Shown piece by piece: positions 16,245 to 25,274 of a DNA stretch of 34,767 nt (position 1 is its first letter; every line of letters starts with the position of its first letter). The translations under genes were made by a program, and so were the position numbers. The stretch is from Fidelibacterota bacterium (GTDB lineage Bacteria > Fidelibacterota > Marinisomatia > Marinisomatales > UBA1611), in contig JADHUI010000026.1 in assembly GCA_016784605.1 (NCBI GenBank), forward strand, positions 1 to 34,767. The letters are read 5' to 3'. Below the pieces are notes generated by a model. It did not search any database and was not told the origin of the DNA. It saw nothing but the letters and a program-made list of their open reading frames with translations.

Positions 16245-16626
16245 TACTAACATTATTCTTCGATTTCTAACGGATGACCAAGAGACTCCTTTGGAAGTAT
16301 TTGATTTATTTGACAGAATAGAAAAAAATGAAGAAACGATAGAATGCACCCTGCTTGTGTTTTTTCAGGTTATTTTTGTATTAAAATCTTTTTATAAAAT
16401 CGAAGTTAGGGAAATATCTCAGCTCATGGAGTCACTCATATCTATCCCTGGATTTTTTATTAGAGAGAAAAGAGTTCTCTTGAATATGTTAGATATTTGG
16501 AAAAACCAACAAGGTGATATTGTTGATGCCTATCTTGTTGCGCTTTCTGAATCGGGACGAAACAGAAAAATTTATAGCCTTGATAAAGGGATCGATAAAA
16601 TTACAGAAAATAGAATACGGTTTTAA
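16231..16626 (+). CDS. PIN-domain toxin (VapC-like) with an E-to-Q change at an acidic site
   Basis: A 131-residue PIN-domain protein, expected to be an RNase that cuts tRNA or rRNA when not bound by its antitoxin. LIDTN supplies Asp5, and GDIVDAYLVAL supplies Asp96 and Asp99. SLDKG supplies Asp118. The usual second acidic residue, found in the family as a motif like AElvyVL, is replaced here by Gln46 in FFQVIFVL. This could weaken or abolish nuclease activity. It overlaps the antitoxin by 14 bp and converges on the beta-barrel gene with 8 bp between stops. Confidence 0.87.
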   Translation: MHLIDTNIILRFLTDDQETPLEVFDLFDRIEKNEETIECTLLVFFQVIFVLKSFYKIEVREISQLMESLISIPGFFIREKRVLLNMLDIWKNQQGDIVDAYLVALSESGRNRKIYSLDKGIDKITENRIRF

Positions 16627-16634
16627 TTTATATT

Positions 16635-17306
16635 TTAATGGATCAGAAATAGAGTGCCTACTGAAATACCTAGTATAGGGCCAAAATCTTTATTTCCTGC
16701 TCCAAGAAGGCTTCCCAAACCACCTTCAAATATGAGTAGCATATTCTCCTGAATCTCAACACAAAAACCTAGGTTTAAGGAAAAATGAAAATTAATACTC
16801 GCATCTGTTGTATTTATCGTGGCGCCAATAGAAGGGCTTGTCAAAATTCGACGATATGGATGAAATGTAGTTTGGCTAAATGTGGGAAATATTTCAATTC
16901 CAAAATCATGGCTCTCGAAAGATCGGCTAGAGTATTTTCGTTCAATGATGGTTTTTGATGCATGTAAACTTATAGACGTGAAAAATGAACCCTTCGATGT
17001 ATCTGGTTTTGTCGGATAAAATGAAAAACTTACCATTGTAGATTTAGCTCCTGGTTCTAATTCATATTCATCAGAGCTTGTTTTAAATTTGGCATTGCCT
17101 TTTCCGAAATTAATATCCAATTCGCCCTTAATATTTACACCAACAACATTAAATGAGCTTGAGGCTCCAGAGATAAAGCCAAATGCTCGGGCAAAACCAA
17201 AACTTGATTTTCCGTCGAGCAAATAGGTCCCTTGAGCAAATAGGGAAGTGGAAAATGAAAATAGAAAAATAAACTTAACCATAAGTCTTATATATATTGT
17301 TTTCAT
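16635..17306 (-). CDS. Small predicted outer-membrane beta-barrel protein
   Basis: A 223-residue protein with a signal peptide cleaved near SLFAQ (residue ~25). The mature part is rich in alternating hydrophobic/polar strands, glycine and aromatics (e.g. SMVSFSFYP, FHFSLNLGF, PILGISVGTLFLI), the pattern of an 8- to 10-strand barrel. No family can be named. It starts 3 bp after the stop of the lipoprotein gene, so the two are probably translated together and may form a surface pair. It lies at the end of the tdh-to-barrel run. Confidence 0.7.
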   Translation of the reverse strand: MKTIYIRLMVKFIFLFSFSTSLFAQGTYLLDGKSSFGFARAFGFISGASSSFNVVGVNIKGELDINFGKGNAKFKTSSDEYELEPGAKSTMVSFSFYPTKPDTSKGSFFTSISLHASKTIIERKYSSRSFESHDFGIEIFPTFSQTTFHPYRRILTSPSIGATINTTDASINFHFSLNLGFCVEIQENMLLIFEGGLGSLLGAGNKDFGPILGISVGTLFLIH

Positions 17307-17308
17307 GA

Positions 17309-18133
17309 TTATTTTTGAATTTGAATCAAATTTGTTTTATTTGAACTAATCCCTTTAGTTATTATAGTATTATCTCGAAAAGATAATGTGTGCGTTCCGA
17401 TAACACCGGCTAATTCATTCGCAACAGCTAATAATAATCCACCAACGGCTCCCCCAGTAGCGCCAACAACACCAGAAACTTCAGGTCTATCTAGTATTTT
17501 ATATGGGATCTTAATCGTGGCTCCCAAAGAATCAGGTGGATTTAAATAAATATCTCCAATGTAATTTGAAGTATTACCATCCACCTGAATAAATAAAGAA
17601 GGATAGTCGACGCCTCGATCCAAATTATTAGTGGGATAATATTTAAAAACTAGGTTCTTAACTTCGTAAAGTCCAGGTTTCAAGCAAAAACCAAATTGAC
17701 TATTTGGCTTAAATTCCAATCTAATCCCTTTTGCATTTAGATCATTAACTCTTCTTATGTTCAATATTAATTCAGTAGTTGTCACCAAAGATGGAATCTG
17801 TTCACCATAAAGAATATTTTTATTCCCATCGACAAGTGTGAGTATGTCATCTATATTATAAAAAGTTGGTTCAGGGTCATAAAAAGGTCCTTGTTTAGAT
17901 TGGTCAAAAAGGACACCTTGATCATTAAACTCTAGAATTTCACCATGGAGAATAGCGCGCGGTTCGTTTGTTAATACCAAAGTAGGCTTTTCAACTTTCA
18001 CGACAAAAGGAGAATGATAAAATCCTTCAATTGTCGATAAACATTCCGGGTTATTATTTAGTAAATAGGGATTTGGTACACATCCTGATATAATAAACAA
18101 AAATCCAATACTTGTTAATAGGAAATTATTCAT
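17309..18133 (-). CDS. Predicted lipoprotein of unknown function
   Basis: A 274-residue protein with a clear lipoprotein signal: NNFLLTSIGFLFIISGC, lipobox ISGC, lipidated cysteine at residue 18. The rest is a beta-rich extracytoplasmic domain. Near residues 222-242 there is a glycine-zipper-like stretch (SGVVGATGGAVGGLLLAVANEL), which is often seen in envelope-spanning lipoproteins. No recognised domain. It sits between fucU and the beta-barrel gene on the same strand. Confidence 0.75.
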   Translation of the reverse strand: MNNFLLTSIGFLFIISGCVPNPYLLNNNPECLSTIEGFYHSPFVVKVEKPTLVLTNEPRAILHGEILEFNDQGVLFDQSKQGPFYDPEPTFYNIDDILTLVDGNKNILYGEQIPSLVTTTELILNIRRVNDLNAKGIRLEFKPNSQFGFCLKPGLYEVKNLVFKYYPTNNLDRGVDYPSLFIQVDGNTSNYIGDIYLNPPDSLGATIKIPYKILDRPEVSGVVGATGGAVGGLLLAVANELAGVIGTHTLSFRDNTIITKGISSNKTNLIQIQK

Positions 18134-18148
18134 TTGTTTTCCAAAATT

Positions 18149-18574
18149 CTAATTTAACACAACTCCTTTTTTCAGAATGATATTTGCAAATAGAGCAGAC
18201 TCACTTGTGGCGACAATCGCAAATGCATTTCTTGATCTTTCATAAAATGCCTCACGAGAAATGGATGTCAGTGTAGATCGATTGGGAGATTGATTGTGCA
18301 AAATAGATTCAAACTCAGTCCAAATGGGCGGAATAGATTCATTGCCAGTTGCCATTACAATGGCATAATCATTTACAGATTCATCCATGGGGAAAAAGGG
18401 AATGAATGCTTTTACAATATCACAAACACCATGCCCATCTGCGCGAATAAGTCGTTCAGCATGTGTGTCAGCTGGAAAATTACCATCAGCGATAACAATT
18501 TCATCTCCATGTCCCATGCTCATTAAAATATGTAAAAGATCGGGGGATAGAATGGGCGGTATATTTTTTAACAT
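18149..18574 (-). CDS. fucU: RbsD/FucU family sugar mutarotase, FucU-like
   Basis: A 141-residue member of the RbsD/FucU family, which interconverts sugar anomers (fucose for FucU, ribose for RbsD). The catalytic histidine is His22 in MGHGDEIVIADGNFPA, and the C-terminal FYERSRNAFAIVATSE stretch supplies the family's tyrosine/arginine region. The length agrees with FucU (~140). It follows kbl by 13 bp on the same strand, an unusual place for a sugar enzyme because no fucose pathway gene is nearby. The substrate is therefore uncertain. Confidence 0.85.
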   Translation of the reverse strand: MLKNIPPILSPDLLHILMSMGHGDEIVIADGNFPADTHAERLIRADGHGVCDIVKAFIPFFPMDESVNDYAIVMATGNESIPPIWTEFESILHNQSPNRSTLTSISREAFYERSRNAFAIVATSESALFANIILKKGVVLN

Positions 18575-18587
18575 AAAGTCTCCATCA

Positions 18588-19772
18588 TTAAATTATTTTC
18601 AATTCTTTTCCGACTTTGATAAAAGCATTTATGGCTGTATCTAAATGCCGTTGATTCATTGCAGCAGAAATTTGGACACGAATCCGTGCTTCCCCTTTGG
18701 GTACAACTGGAAAGAAAAATCCAGTCACATAAATGCCTTCCTTTAATAGAGAAGCTGCCATTTTTTGAGCTAAAACGGCATCATATAACATGATGGGCAC
18801 AATAGGATGAACGCCGGGCTTTAAATCGAATCCAGCATTGGCCATTTTATCCCGAAAATAGGATGTATTTTCTTCAAGTTTGTCTCTTAATTCTGTTGAT
18901 GATGAAAGTAGATCAAATGCTTTTAGTCCTGCAGCAACAATGGATGGAGCCACACTATTGGAAAAAAGGTATGGTCGAGAACGTTGCCGTAATAAATCAA
19001 TTATTTCCTGGTTACCAGATGTGAATCCACCTGATGCGCCACCTAAAGCTTTTCCAAGTGTGGATGTAAAAATATCAATCTTATTTAAAACACCATTATG
19101 CTCGGCAGACCCGCGACCCGTTTCCCCGACAAACCCAGTCGCATGTGAATCATCCACCATGACAAGTGCATCATATTTTTCAGCTAAATCAGTGATTCCT
19201 TTTAAATTGGCTATATATCCATCCATGGAAAAAACACCATCCGTAGCAATCAGTCGAATCCGCGCATCGTGCGCTTCCTTGAGTTTCGATTCTAAATCAG
19301 CCATATCATTATTTTTGTAGCGAAACCGTTTTGCTTTACACAATCGAATCCCATCAATGATGGAAGCATGGTTTAGGGCATCTGAAATAACGGCATCTTC
19401 GGGGCCAAGCAGTGTTTCAAAAAGGCCACCATTTGCATCGAAACAACTTGTATATAAAATGGTATCATCCGTCTCAAGAAAAGTTGAAATAGATTCTTCC
19501 AGTGATGTGTGTAAATCTTGTGTACCGCAGATAAATCGGACTGATGCCACCCCAAACCCATACTCATCTAATGCTTGTTTTGCCACTTGAATTAAATCGG
19601 GATGATTTGCCAAACCTAAATAATTATTGGCGCAAAAATTTAAAACTTCACCCCCTTCTTTGGTTTTAATATCAACCCCTTGTGGTGTTGTAATGGTTCG
19701 TTCTTTTTTATAAAGTCCTTCTGACTCAATTTGAGACAGTATGGTGGCGAAATATTGATTAGATTTATTCAT
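18588..19772 (-). CDS. kbl: Glycine C-acetyltransferase (2-amino-3-ketobutyrate CoA ligase)
   Basis: A 394-residue PLP enzyme of the alpha-oxoamine synthase family. With CoA it splits 2-amino-3-oxobutyrate, the product of threonine dehydrogenase, into glycine and acetyl-CoA. The PLP lysine is Lys241 in [13 protein letters not shown], with DDSHATG at 207-213 and [11 protein letters not shown] at 131-141. I set the start at ATG 19772, which matches the family N-terminus and length; a longer frame to 19865 would add 31 residues that overlap the upstream gene. It overlaps the upstream gene's end by 8 bp. Confidence 0.95.
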   Translation of the reverse strand: MNKSNQYFATILSQIESEGLYKKERTITTPQGVDIKTKEGGEVLNFCANNYLGLANHPDLIQVAKQALDEYGFGVASVRFICGTQDLHTSLEESISTFLETDDTILYTSCFDANGGLFETLLGPEDAVISDALNHASIIDGIRLCKAKRFRYKNNDMADLESKLKEAHDARIRLIATDGVFSMDGYIANLKGITDLAEKYDALVMVDDSHATGFVGETGRGSAEHNGVLNKIDIFTSTLGKALGGASGGFTSGNQEIIDLLRQRSRPYLFSNSVAPSIVAAGLKAFDLLSSSTELRDKLEENTSYFRDKMANAGFDLKPGVHPIVPIMLYDAVLAQKMAASLLKEGIYVTGFFFPVVPKGEARIRVQISAAMNQRHLDTAINAFIKVGKELKII

Positions 19773-20634
19773 ATGGTTTAAATAGGTTTTTCCCTTCAAA
19801 TGTTTTTGTCCCATTGACATAACTAAAATATTTTCTATTTTCACACGAAATATATTCAATATCAACAGGGGTCAATGGTCTTCGACACGATGGCCAGTAT
19901 TCATTTTGTAATTCAATCATTTTATCAATGGTTTCATGATGGTTCTCCAAACCGAGATAATGTTGTAGTCGATCTAAATATGGCTTTGCTCCAATGCCCG
20001 TTGGCACAGGACTTTTTGGACTAATTATGTCTGGCCTAAACCAAGAAATATCGATGACTGCCATGAATATTGGGAAATCATTTGTCATTTTAAACGTTTG
20101 ATTTATTAGGTGTGTCGCAGTAACAACATTTTGATTGGATGCCAAAATAGTCTCTAAGAGAAAATCAATAATATTTGGAAAAAGCTCCGTGCAGGCTTCC
20201 AGTCTATTGTATTGGATTCCATCCCATTGAATTGGTACAACAGGATAAGCTTCAGATGACCAGGGTTGCTCCATTTGGTTTAACAGTATATCCTTTAAAC
20301 GAGATGGAGTGGTTAATTCTGAAGGGCTTAGGCGTTTTAATGTTGAATGTTGGTTGCACCATCGAGCGAAAAATAGAGCATGAATTAAATCTTCTAAAGA
20401 ATTTTTTACAGGTTCGCAAAATTGCAATACTGCTTTAGACCCTTTGTCATTTTCTCTAAAAGTATTGAGAAAGCGCCCTTGTTGAAAAATTGGATCAGAT
20501 GTCCACGGCGACTTTTCTCCATTTTTTCTTTTAATGCGAATATTTTCTCGTTCTTTACACCAATCAAAAAAAGATTTTACCGGGTCATCGATGATTAACC
20601 CATCCAATGAATTATAGTAGGGATTATTGATCAT
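19765..20634 (-). CDS. Putative alpha-glutamyl/putrescinyl-thymine pyrophosphorylase-like protein
   Basis: A 289-residue soluble protein between tdh and kbl. The N-terminal pattern of [10 protein letters not shown] (22-31), IRIKRKNGE (32-40), PWT.DPI (43-49) and [10 protein letters not shown] (54-63) resembles the helical, HhH-like family described in phage DNA hypermodification systems as alpha-glutamyl/putrescinyl-thymine pyrophosphorylase or the 5-hmdU DNA kinase helical domain. The conserved PWT..Pi and R..N..RE.D positions are what I rely on. The C-terminal part, with [15 protein letters not shown], is unassigned. The frame overlaps kbl by 8 bp and follows tdh by 34 bp, so it is in the threonine operon. 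Functional assignment is moderate confidence; the gene itself is solid. Confidence 0.6.
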   Translation of the reverse strand: MINNPYYNSLDGLIIDDPVKSFFDWCKERENIRIKRKNGEKSPWTSDPIFQQGRFLNTFRENDKGSKAVLQFCEPVKNSLEDLIHALFFARWCNQHSTLKRLSPSELTTPSRLKDILLNQMEQPWSSEAYPVVPIQWDGIQYNRLEACTELFPNIIDFLLETILASNQNVVTATHLINQTFKMTNDFPIFMAVIDISWFRPDIISPKSPVPTGIGAKPYLDRLQHYLGLENHHETIDKMIELQNEYWPSCRRPLTPVDIEYISCENRKYFSYVNGTKTFEGKNLFKPYE

Positions 20635-20668
20635 TGATTTTTTGCTGGCAAAAAATGTTGGATTTTAT

Positions 20669-21691
20669 TTACCATTCCAGTACTACTTTTCCGCAATTAC
20701 CCGATTCCATTATATCAAATCCTTTTTGAAAATCGTCGATAGGAAAAGTGTGAGTTAACACTTTAGAAATATCTAAACCACTTCGAAGCATCTGGGTCAT
20801 TTTATACCACGTTTCAAACATCTCCCGTCCATAAATACCTTTAACATGTAATCCTTTAAAAATAATATCATCCCAGTTGATTTGGGTGGATTCAGGAAGT
20901 AATCCTAAGAGAGCAACACGGCCACCATGATACATATTATCTAACATAGATTTGAATGCTGTAGAATTCCCAGACATTTCGAGCCCAACATCAAAACCAT
21001 TAGACATGCCTAAATCGGCAATGACATCTTCTATTTTATCCTGGGTTACATTGATTGCTTTTGATGCGCCCATTTTTTTAGCAAGATTTAACCGGTACTC
21101 ATTCACATCTGTAATCACAATATGGCGTGCACCCACATATTGACAAATGACTATTGCCATAAGCCCAATAGGACCAGCGCCCGTAATGAGAACATCTTCG
21201 CCGACCATTTCAAAAGAAAGAGCTGTATGAGCCGCATTTCCAAATGGATCAAAAAAGGCAGCAATTTCAGAAGGAATATCATCATGCACAGGCCAGACAT
21301 TAAACTCTGGCAGGATCAAATATTCAGCAAATGCGCCATTGCGATGGATCCCAACGCCAACTGTTTTATGACATAAATGGCGTTTACCCGCTCGACAATT
21401 TCTGCAATATCCGCATGTAATATGTCCTTCGCCCGAAACACGATCTCCAATTTGAAAGTGTGTAACTCCTGGACCAATTTCATCTACGATTCCGACAAAT
21501 TCATGTCCAGTAATTAAAGGGGGGATTATATTTCGTTGAGACCATTCATCCCATTTATATATATGCAGATCTGTTCCACAAATGGCTGTATGGGTAATTT
21601 TAATCTTTACTTCATTTGTGCTACAGGTTGGAATGGGAACATTTTCCATCCAGATTCCACGTTCAGGAGATTTTTTTACAAGTGCTTTCAT
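20669..21691 (-). CDS. tdh: L-threonine 3-dehydrogenase
   Basis: A 340-residue zinc alcohol-dehydrogenase family enzyme that oxidises L-threonine to 2-amino-3-oxobutyrate with NAD. Catalytic zinc ligands are Cys38, His63 and Glu64, with structural zinc cysteines at 93, 96, 99 and 107. GAGPIG at 171-176 binds NAD. The [16 protein letters not shown] and SGEGHITCG stretches are specific to Tdh. The ATG at 21691 gives the usual MKALVK start; a GTG at 21703 would add four residues. It is the first gene of the operon that contains kbl. Confidence 0.97.
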   Translation of the reverse strand: MKALVKKSPERGIWMENVPIPTCSTNEVKIKITHTAICGTDLHIYKWDEWSQRNIIPPLITGHEFVGIVDEIGPGVTHFQIGDRVSGEGHITCGYCRNCRAGKRHLCHKTVGVGIHRNGAFAEYLILPEFNVWPVHDDIPSEIAAFFDPFGNAAHTALSFEMVGEDVLITGAGPIGLMAIVICQYVGARHIVITDVNEYRLNLAKKMGASKAINVTQDKIEDVIADLGMSNGFDVGLEMSGNSTAFKSMLDNMYHGGRVALLGLLPESTQINWDDIIFKGLHVKGIYGREMFETWYKMTQMLRSGLDISKVLTHTFPIDDFQKGFDIMESGNCGKVVLEW

Positions 21692-21875
21692 TAAATAATT
21701 CACTTCATTTGGTAGAGAAATTTACAGATTGAACTTTTAGAATACTAACTGATGCCTCAACATTTTGAGATTTGATGAAACATGTCAATAATTAAAATGT
21801 TTAATCTTATTCCTTATCCTTAAGGCTTGGCTGGATATAAATTCTGTGCCCGAAAAAAATTCGGAATATTACATT

Positions 21876-22640
21876 ATGGGACATATCATATCATTCACAA
21901 ACCAAAAAGGCGGTGTGGGAAAAACCACATCAGCTGTAAACGTTGCCCTGAGTTTAGGCGTGACGGAAGAAAAAACATTACTCATTGATTTAGACCCGCA
22001 AGCAAATGCGACGACAGGTGTTATGGATATTACAGAAGCACCCACTTCATCCATATATGATGTTCTTATTAAAGATTTGCCCATCAAAGATGCTATCACA
22101 CCAACGAAATTCCCTGACTTGGATTTAATTGCTTCTACAAATGATTTAGTTGGAGCGGAAATTGAATTGGTGAGTGTCTTGGCTCGCGAATATCAATTGC
22201 AAAAATGTCTTAAGTCCATCAAAAAGAAATATAAATTTATTATTATTGATTGTCCACCATCGTTAGGACTTTTAACCATAAATGCATTAACGGCATCCGA
22301 TTCAATCATTATTCCAATTCAAAGTGAATATTATGCATTAGAAGGGTTAGGGCAATTATTGAACACAGTTCGCCTTGTTCAACGCCATTTGAATAAAAAA
22401 TTGGAAATCGCGGGTGTATTGATGACCATGTATGATGGACGATTAAATTTATCGAAACAAGTAGCCGATGAAGTTCAGAGCTACTTTAAAGACAAATTGT
22501 TTAATACGTTGATCCATCGTAACGTCCGCTTAAGTGAGGCTCCGAGTTTTGGTAAACCAGCCTTATTATATGATGCCAGTTCAACGGGAGCCATGGATTA
22601 CATGAATTTAACAGAGGAAATATTGCAACGTGTCGGTTAA
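21876..22640 (+). CDS. parA: Chromosome partitioning ATPase ParA (Soj)
   Basis: A 254-residue ParA/MinD-type ATPase that acts with ParB at parS sites to segregate the chromosome. The deviant Walker A KGGVGKTT is at 11-18, DLDPQANAT follows near 44-52, and the switch II motif DCPPSLG sits near 119-125. ATG 21876 is chosen because it puts the P-loop at the usual position; a GTG at 21846 would add 10 residues. It overlaps parB by 11 bp. Confidence 0.95.
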   Translation: MGHIISFTNQKGGVGKTTSAVNVALSLGVTEEKTLLIDLDPQANATTGVMDITEAPTSSIYDVLIKDLPIKDAITPTKFPDLDLIASTNDLVGAEIELVSVLAREYQLQKCLKSIKKKYKFIIIDCPPSLGLLTINALTASDSIIIPIQSEYYALEGLGQLLNTVRLVQRHLNKKLEIAGVLMTMYDGRLNLSKQVADEVQSYFKDKLFNTLIHRNVRLSEAPSFGKPALLYDASSTGAMDYMNLTEEILQRVG

Positions 22641-23505
22641 TCGATTAGGAAGAGGTTTAGAAGCTTTGATTCGGCCTGAACCTGAACAAAAGAAAAAACA
22701 ATCATCAAAGAAAAAGAGTAAACCCGGTGTTTCACTTATACCTGTAAAAGAGATTTTTTCAAATCCGAATCAACCTAGGCGAGATTTTAATGAAAAAGCG
22801 CTCGATGAATTAATTGCGTCCATAAAGGAGAAAGGCATCATTACACCTGTTACCGTTCGAAAAGTGGATAATGGGTTTGAACTTGTAGCAGGGGAACGAC
22901 GTTGGCGGGCTGCAAAAAAGTTAAGATTGAAATCAATTCCGGCTTATATTATTACTGTAACGGATGCAGCTGAAGTCATGGAGTTGGCACTCATTGAAAA
23001 TATTCAAAGAGAAGACCTAAATCCGTTAGAAGAAGCAGAGGGGTATGCGGTTTTAAATAGTCAACATAACCTATCCCATGAATCCATCGCGAAAGCTGTC
23101 GGCAAAAAACGAGTTACCATATCGAATGCCCTTCGACTTTTAAAATTACCGCCTGACATAAGAAAAAGCCTTCGGAATGGAGACATTTCAGGTGGGCACG
23201 GTAGAGCGATACTTCAAGCAAAAACCACTCAATCAATGATGCGTATCTGGAAAAAAATCCTTAATGAAAATTTAAGTGTTAGAACAGCAGAATCATTGGT
23301 TAAAGGTTCAGGGCCTACTGCAAAAGCTAAACCCAAAAAGAAAAAAGGGTCAGCTCATATTCGCGCCATTGAGAATCAATTAATATCTGTACTTGGAACG
23401 AAGGTTAAGTTAAAGCCTAGCAAAAAGGGCGGAAGTATCGAAATCGTTTATTTTTCAAAAGATGATTTAGAGCGACTATTAGACTTGCTCAATACTCTTG
23501 ATTAG
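22630..23505 (+). CDS. parB: Chromosome partitioning protein ParB (Spo0J)
   Basis: A 291-residue ParB. LGRGLEALI near the N-terminus is the ParA-stimulating segment. Then come NPNQPRRDF, GERRWRA (the CTP-binding box, residues ~94-100), ENIQREDLNPLEEAEGY, a helix-turn-helix around HESIAKAVGKKRVTISNALRL, and a C-terminal dimerisation region. It begins with GTG at 22630 inside parA. No complete parS site was seen nearby. Confidence 0.95.
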   Translation: MSVNRLGRGLEALIRPEPEQKKKQSSKKKSKPGVSLIPVKEIFSNPNQPRRDFNEKALDELIASIKEKGIITPVTVRKVDNGFELVAGERRWRAAKKLRLKSIPAYIITVTDAAEVMELALIENIQREDLNPLEEAEGYAVLNSQHNLSHESIAKAVGKKRVTISNALRLLKLPPDIRKSLRNGDISGGHGRAILQAKTTQSMMRIWKKILNENLSVRTAESLVKGSGPTAKAKPKKKKGSAHIRAIENQLISVLGTKVKLKPSKKGGSIEIVYFSKDDLERLLDLLNTLD

Positions 23506-23513
23506 GTATCCAT

Positions 23514-24287
23514 TTGGGTCAAAAATATACAGCTATTCTCATTCCAGATGATGAAGGAGAGACAAAACGATTTCGCATATCAGGTTTTCGGTTAAAAAGT
23601 GCTATTGCTAGTGTTGTCATTTTTTTGACACTTGTCGTAGGGTTGTTTTTATTTTATGTCCCTCAAGCAATGAAATATGATACTATGAAAAAACAGTATG
23701 AACTATTTGCTGCTGAGAGAACACAAGTTTTAGAATTAAGCAGAGATCTACAGCGATTGCAACAAATGGATAAGCTAATCCGTAGTTCTCTAGGGACGCC
23801 CAAAAATGTTGTCATTGATACAACAACTGATGGGTTTATAACCAACCAAAATCAAACTATTTCCTATATTGATAATATCCCTTCTGTTCCTCCCGTCTTG
23901 GGGTACATTTCTCAGAGGACAGAAAGCGACCTTTCTTTCATAAAACGAGGTCATTATGGCGTTGATATTGTTGTCAAAGAAGGAGAGCCAATTCAAGCAT
24001 CCGCTGCGGGGTTAGTTGTATTCTCTGATTGGACTTATGACCAAGGAAATGTAATTATATTATACCACGGTGATGGTTACTTTACTCATTATGGTCACAA
24101 TCAAAAAAATCTAAAAAGTCAACGAGATATCGTTGCAAGAGGGGAAGTGATAGCTCTATCTGGGAATACCGGTAATTCTTCTGGACCCCATTTGCACTAT
24201 GAAATATGGAAAGATGGTGTAGCTGTTGATCCATTGGATTATTTTCCAGCATTCAAATCAAAAGATTTAACACCAAAAAATGGCTAA
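23514..24287 (+). CDS. M23 (LytM) family metallopeptidase with one transmembrane segment
   Basis: A 257-residue envelope protein: short cytoplasmic tail, one TM at ~28-50, a short coiled region (~55-85), then a LytM peptidase domain (~140-235). The zinc ligands are His of RGHYGVD, the aspartate four residues later and the second His of GPHLHYE. These enzymes cut peptidoglycan cross-links. The start is TTG at 23514, 8 bp after the parB stop. It overlaps the bactofilin gene by 8 bp; an M23-bactofilin pair is a known shape-determining module (e.g. Csd1/CcmA in Helicobacter). Confidence 0.9.
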   Translation: MGQKYTAILIPDDEGETKRFRISGFRLKSAIASVVIFLTLVVGLFLFYVPQAMKYDTMKKQYELFAAERTQVLELSRDLQRLQQMDKLIRSSLGTPKNVVIDTTTDGFITNQNQTISYIDNIPSVPPVLGYISQRTESDLSFIKRGHYGVDIVVKEGEPIQASAAGLVVFSDWTYDQGNVIILYHGDGYFTHYGHNQKNLKSQRDIVARGEVIALSGNTGNSSGPHLHYEIWKDGVAVDPLDYFPAFKSKDLTPKNG

Positions 24288-24621
24288 AATAAATTTTCAA
24301 AATGTTCACACGATGATTGGTGCTGATGCTACCATGCATGGTCCAGTTGAATTGCAAGAAGGCATTATAATATATGGTAAAGTTTTGGGCGATGTTACCA
24401 CCCAAGGTCCAGTTCGAATAGCTAAAGGCGCAAGCGTAGTTGGCAATATTTCTGGGAGTGATATTCAAGTCGGAGGGCAAGTTACGGGCAATGTTACTGC
24501 GGAAGGTTTGGTCGTATTAGGGGAAAAGAGTATCATGAAAGGTGATATCATTTATAAAAAACTATTAATAGAAGATGGAGCTCAATTTGAAGGTAAATGT
24601 AACCTTGCTTCATCAAATTAA
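24280..24621 (+). CDS. Bactofilin
   Basis: A 113-residue bactofilin (DUF583), a cytoskeletal beta-helix protein that forms filaments at the membrane. The core is a series of ~10-residue beta-helix turns (GPVELQEGIIIYGKVLGDV, GPVRIAKGASVVGNISG, GNVTAEGLVVLGEKSIMKGDI). It is short, with little N-terminal tail. It probably recruits or positions the M23 peptidase encoded just upstream. The ATG lies 8 bp before the peptidase stop. Confidence 0.93.
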   Translation: MAKINFQNVHTMIGADATMHGPVELQEGIIIYGKVLGDVTTQGPVRIAKGASVVGNISGSDIQVGGQVTGNVTAEGLVVLGEKSIMKGDIIYKKLLIEDGAQFEGKCNLASSN

Positions 24622-24653
24622 TTCATATCTAATAAAACTTAAGATGTTTTTTT

Positions 24654-24911
24654 ATGTCAGAAACTGATAAAGAAACGCCTGAATATTTCTCTATTAATTC
24701 TTTATCCTATTTTCAAAAAATGGTTCAAAAGTCGGGTCCTGCCGCAGGTGCATCTTATGCATTAATTGGTGCGGTCCTTTTATTTGGTTTATTGGGTTAT
24801 TACTTAGATTCTCTATTTCAATCGGAACCTTGGTTCTTGTTAGGGGGGATTTTATTAGGCATCATTTCTGGGTTTTATCAATTAGCGAAAATTATTTGGT
24901 TAAATAAATGA
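24654..24911 (+). CDS. atpZ: AtpZ/AtpI-related F1Fo ATPase accessory protein
   Basis: An 85-residue membrane protein with two hydrophobic segments (ASYALIGAVLLFGLLGYYLDSLF and WFLLGGILLGIISGFYQL), the hairpin pattern of the AtpZ/ATPase_gene1 family. Family members act as c-ring assembly helpers or ion channels. It overlaps the next gene by 4 bp (ATGA). The cytosolic tail before the first TM, about 30 residues, is of normal length. Confidence 0.8.
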   Translation: MSETDKETPEYFSINSLSYFQKMVQKSGPAAGASYALIGAVLLFGLLGYYLDSLFQSEPWFLLGGILLGIISGFYQLAKIIWLNK

Positions 24912-25255
24912 AAATATATTTTTATGCAATGATGATTTGTCTTGGACTTTATGGGTTTATCGCGGGAGTAAAGCCTGAATGGAGTCAGGAAATATTATTA
25001 GGATTATTGGCGCCTGCTGTCGTCGGATTATTAACGGTTTTAATGTTTTCAAGATTTAAAACAATGACCGTACAACAAATGGCGCAGTGGCTCATGATAA
25101 GTTTTGGGATAAAGATGATTATATATCCTCTATATTTTATTATACTTTTTAAATTTTATTCCTTTGCTCCTTATCCGTTTGTTTTTAGCTTTGCCGGCTA
25201 TTTTATAGGTCTTCACATTGTGGAAGCCGTAGTCTTAAAGTCCAAATCGAAATAA
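24908..25255 (+). CDS. atpI: AtpI-like ATP synthase accessory membrane protein
   Basis: A 115-residue protein with four hydrophobic segments. It occupies the AtpI position, right before atpB, and overlaps atpZ by 4 bp. The family is poorly conserved and I see no defining motif, so the call rests on size, topology and place. AtpI proteins help assemble the c-ring. Confidence 0.7.
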   Translation: MKIYFYAMMICLGLYGFIAGVKPEWSQEILLGLLAPAVVGLLTVLMFSRFKTMTVQQMAQWLMISFGIKMIIYPLYFIILFKFYSFAPYPFVFSFAGYFIGLHIVEAVVLKSKSK

Positions 25256-25274
25256 ACATAAATATATTTATAGC

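Noticed and set aside
18290-19590. Plus-strand open frames opposite fucU and kbl
   Set aside because: Antisense to genes with clear catalytic motifs; composition is typical of shadow frames.
22725-22740. TGTTTCACTTATA in parB, reminiscent of a parS half-site
   Set aside because: Only the left half of the 16-bp parS palindrome is present, and no full site was seen in the window.
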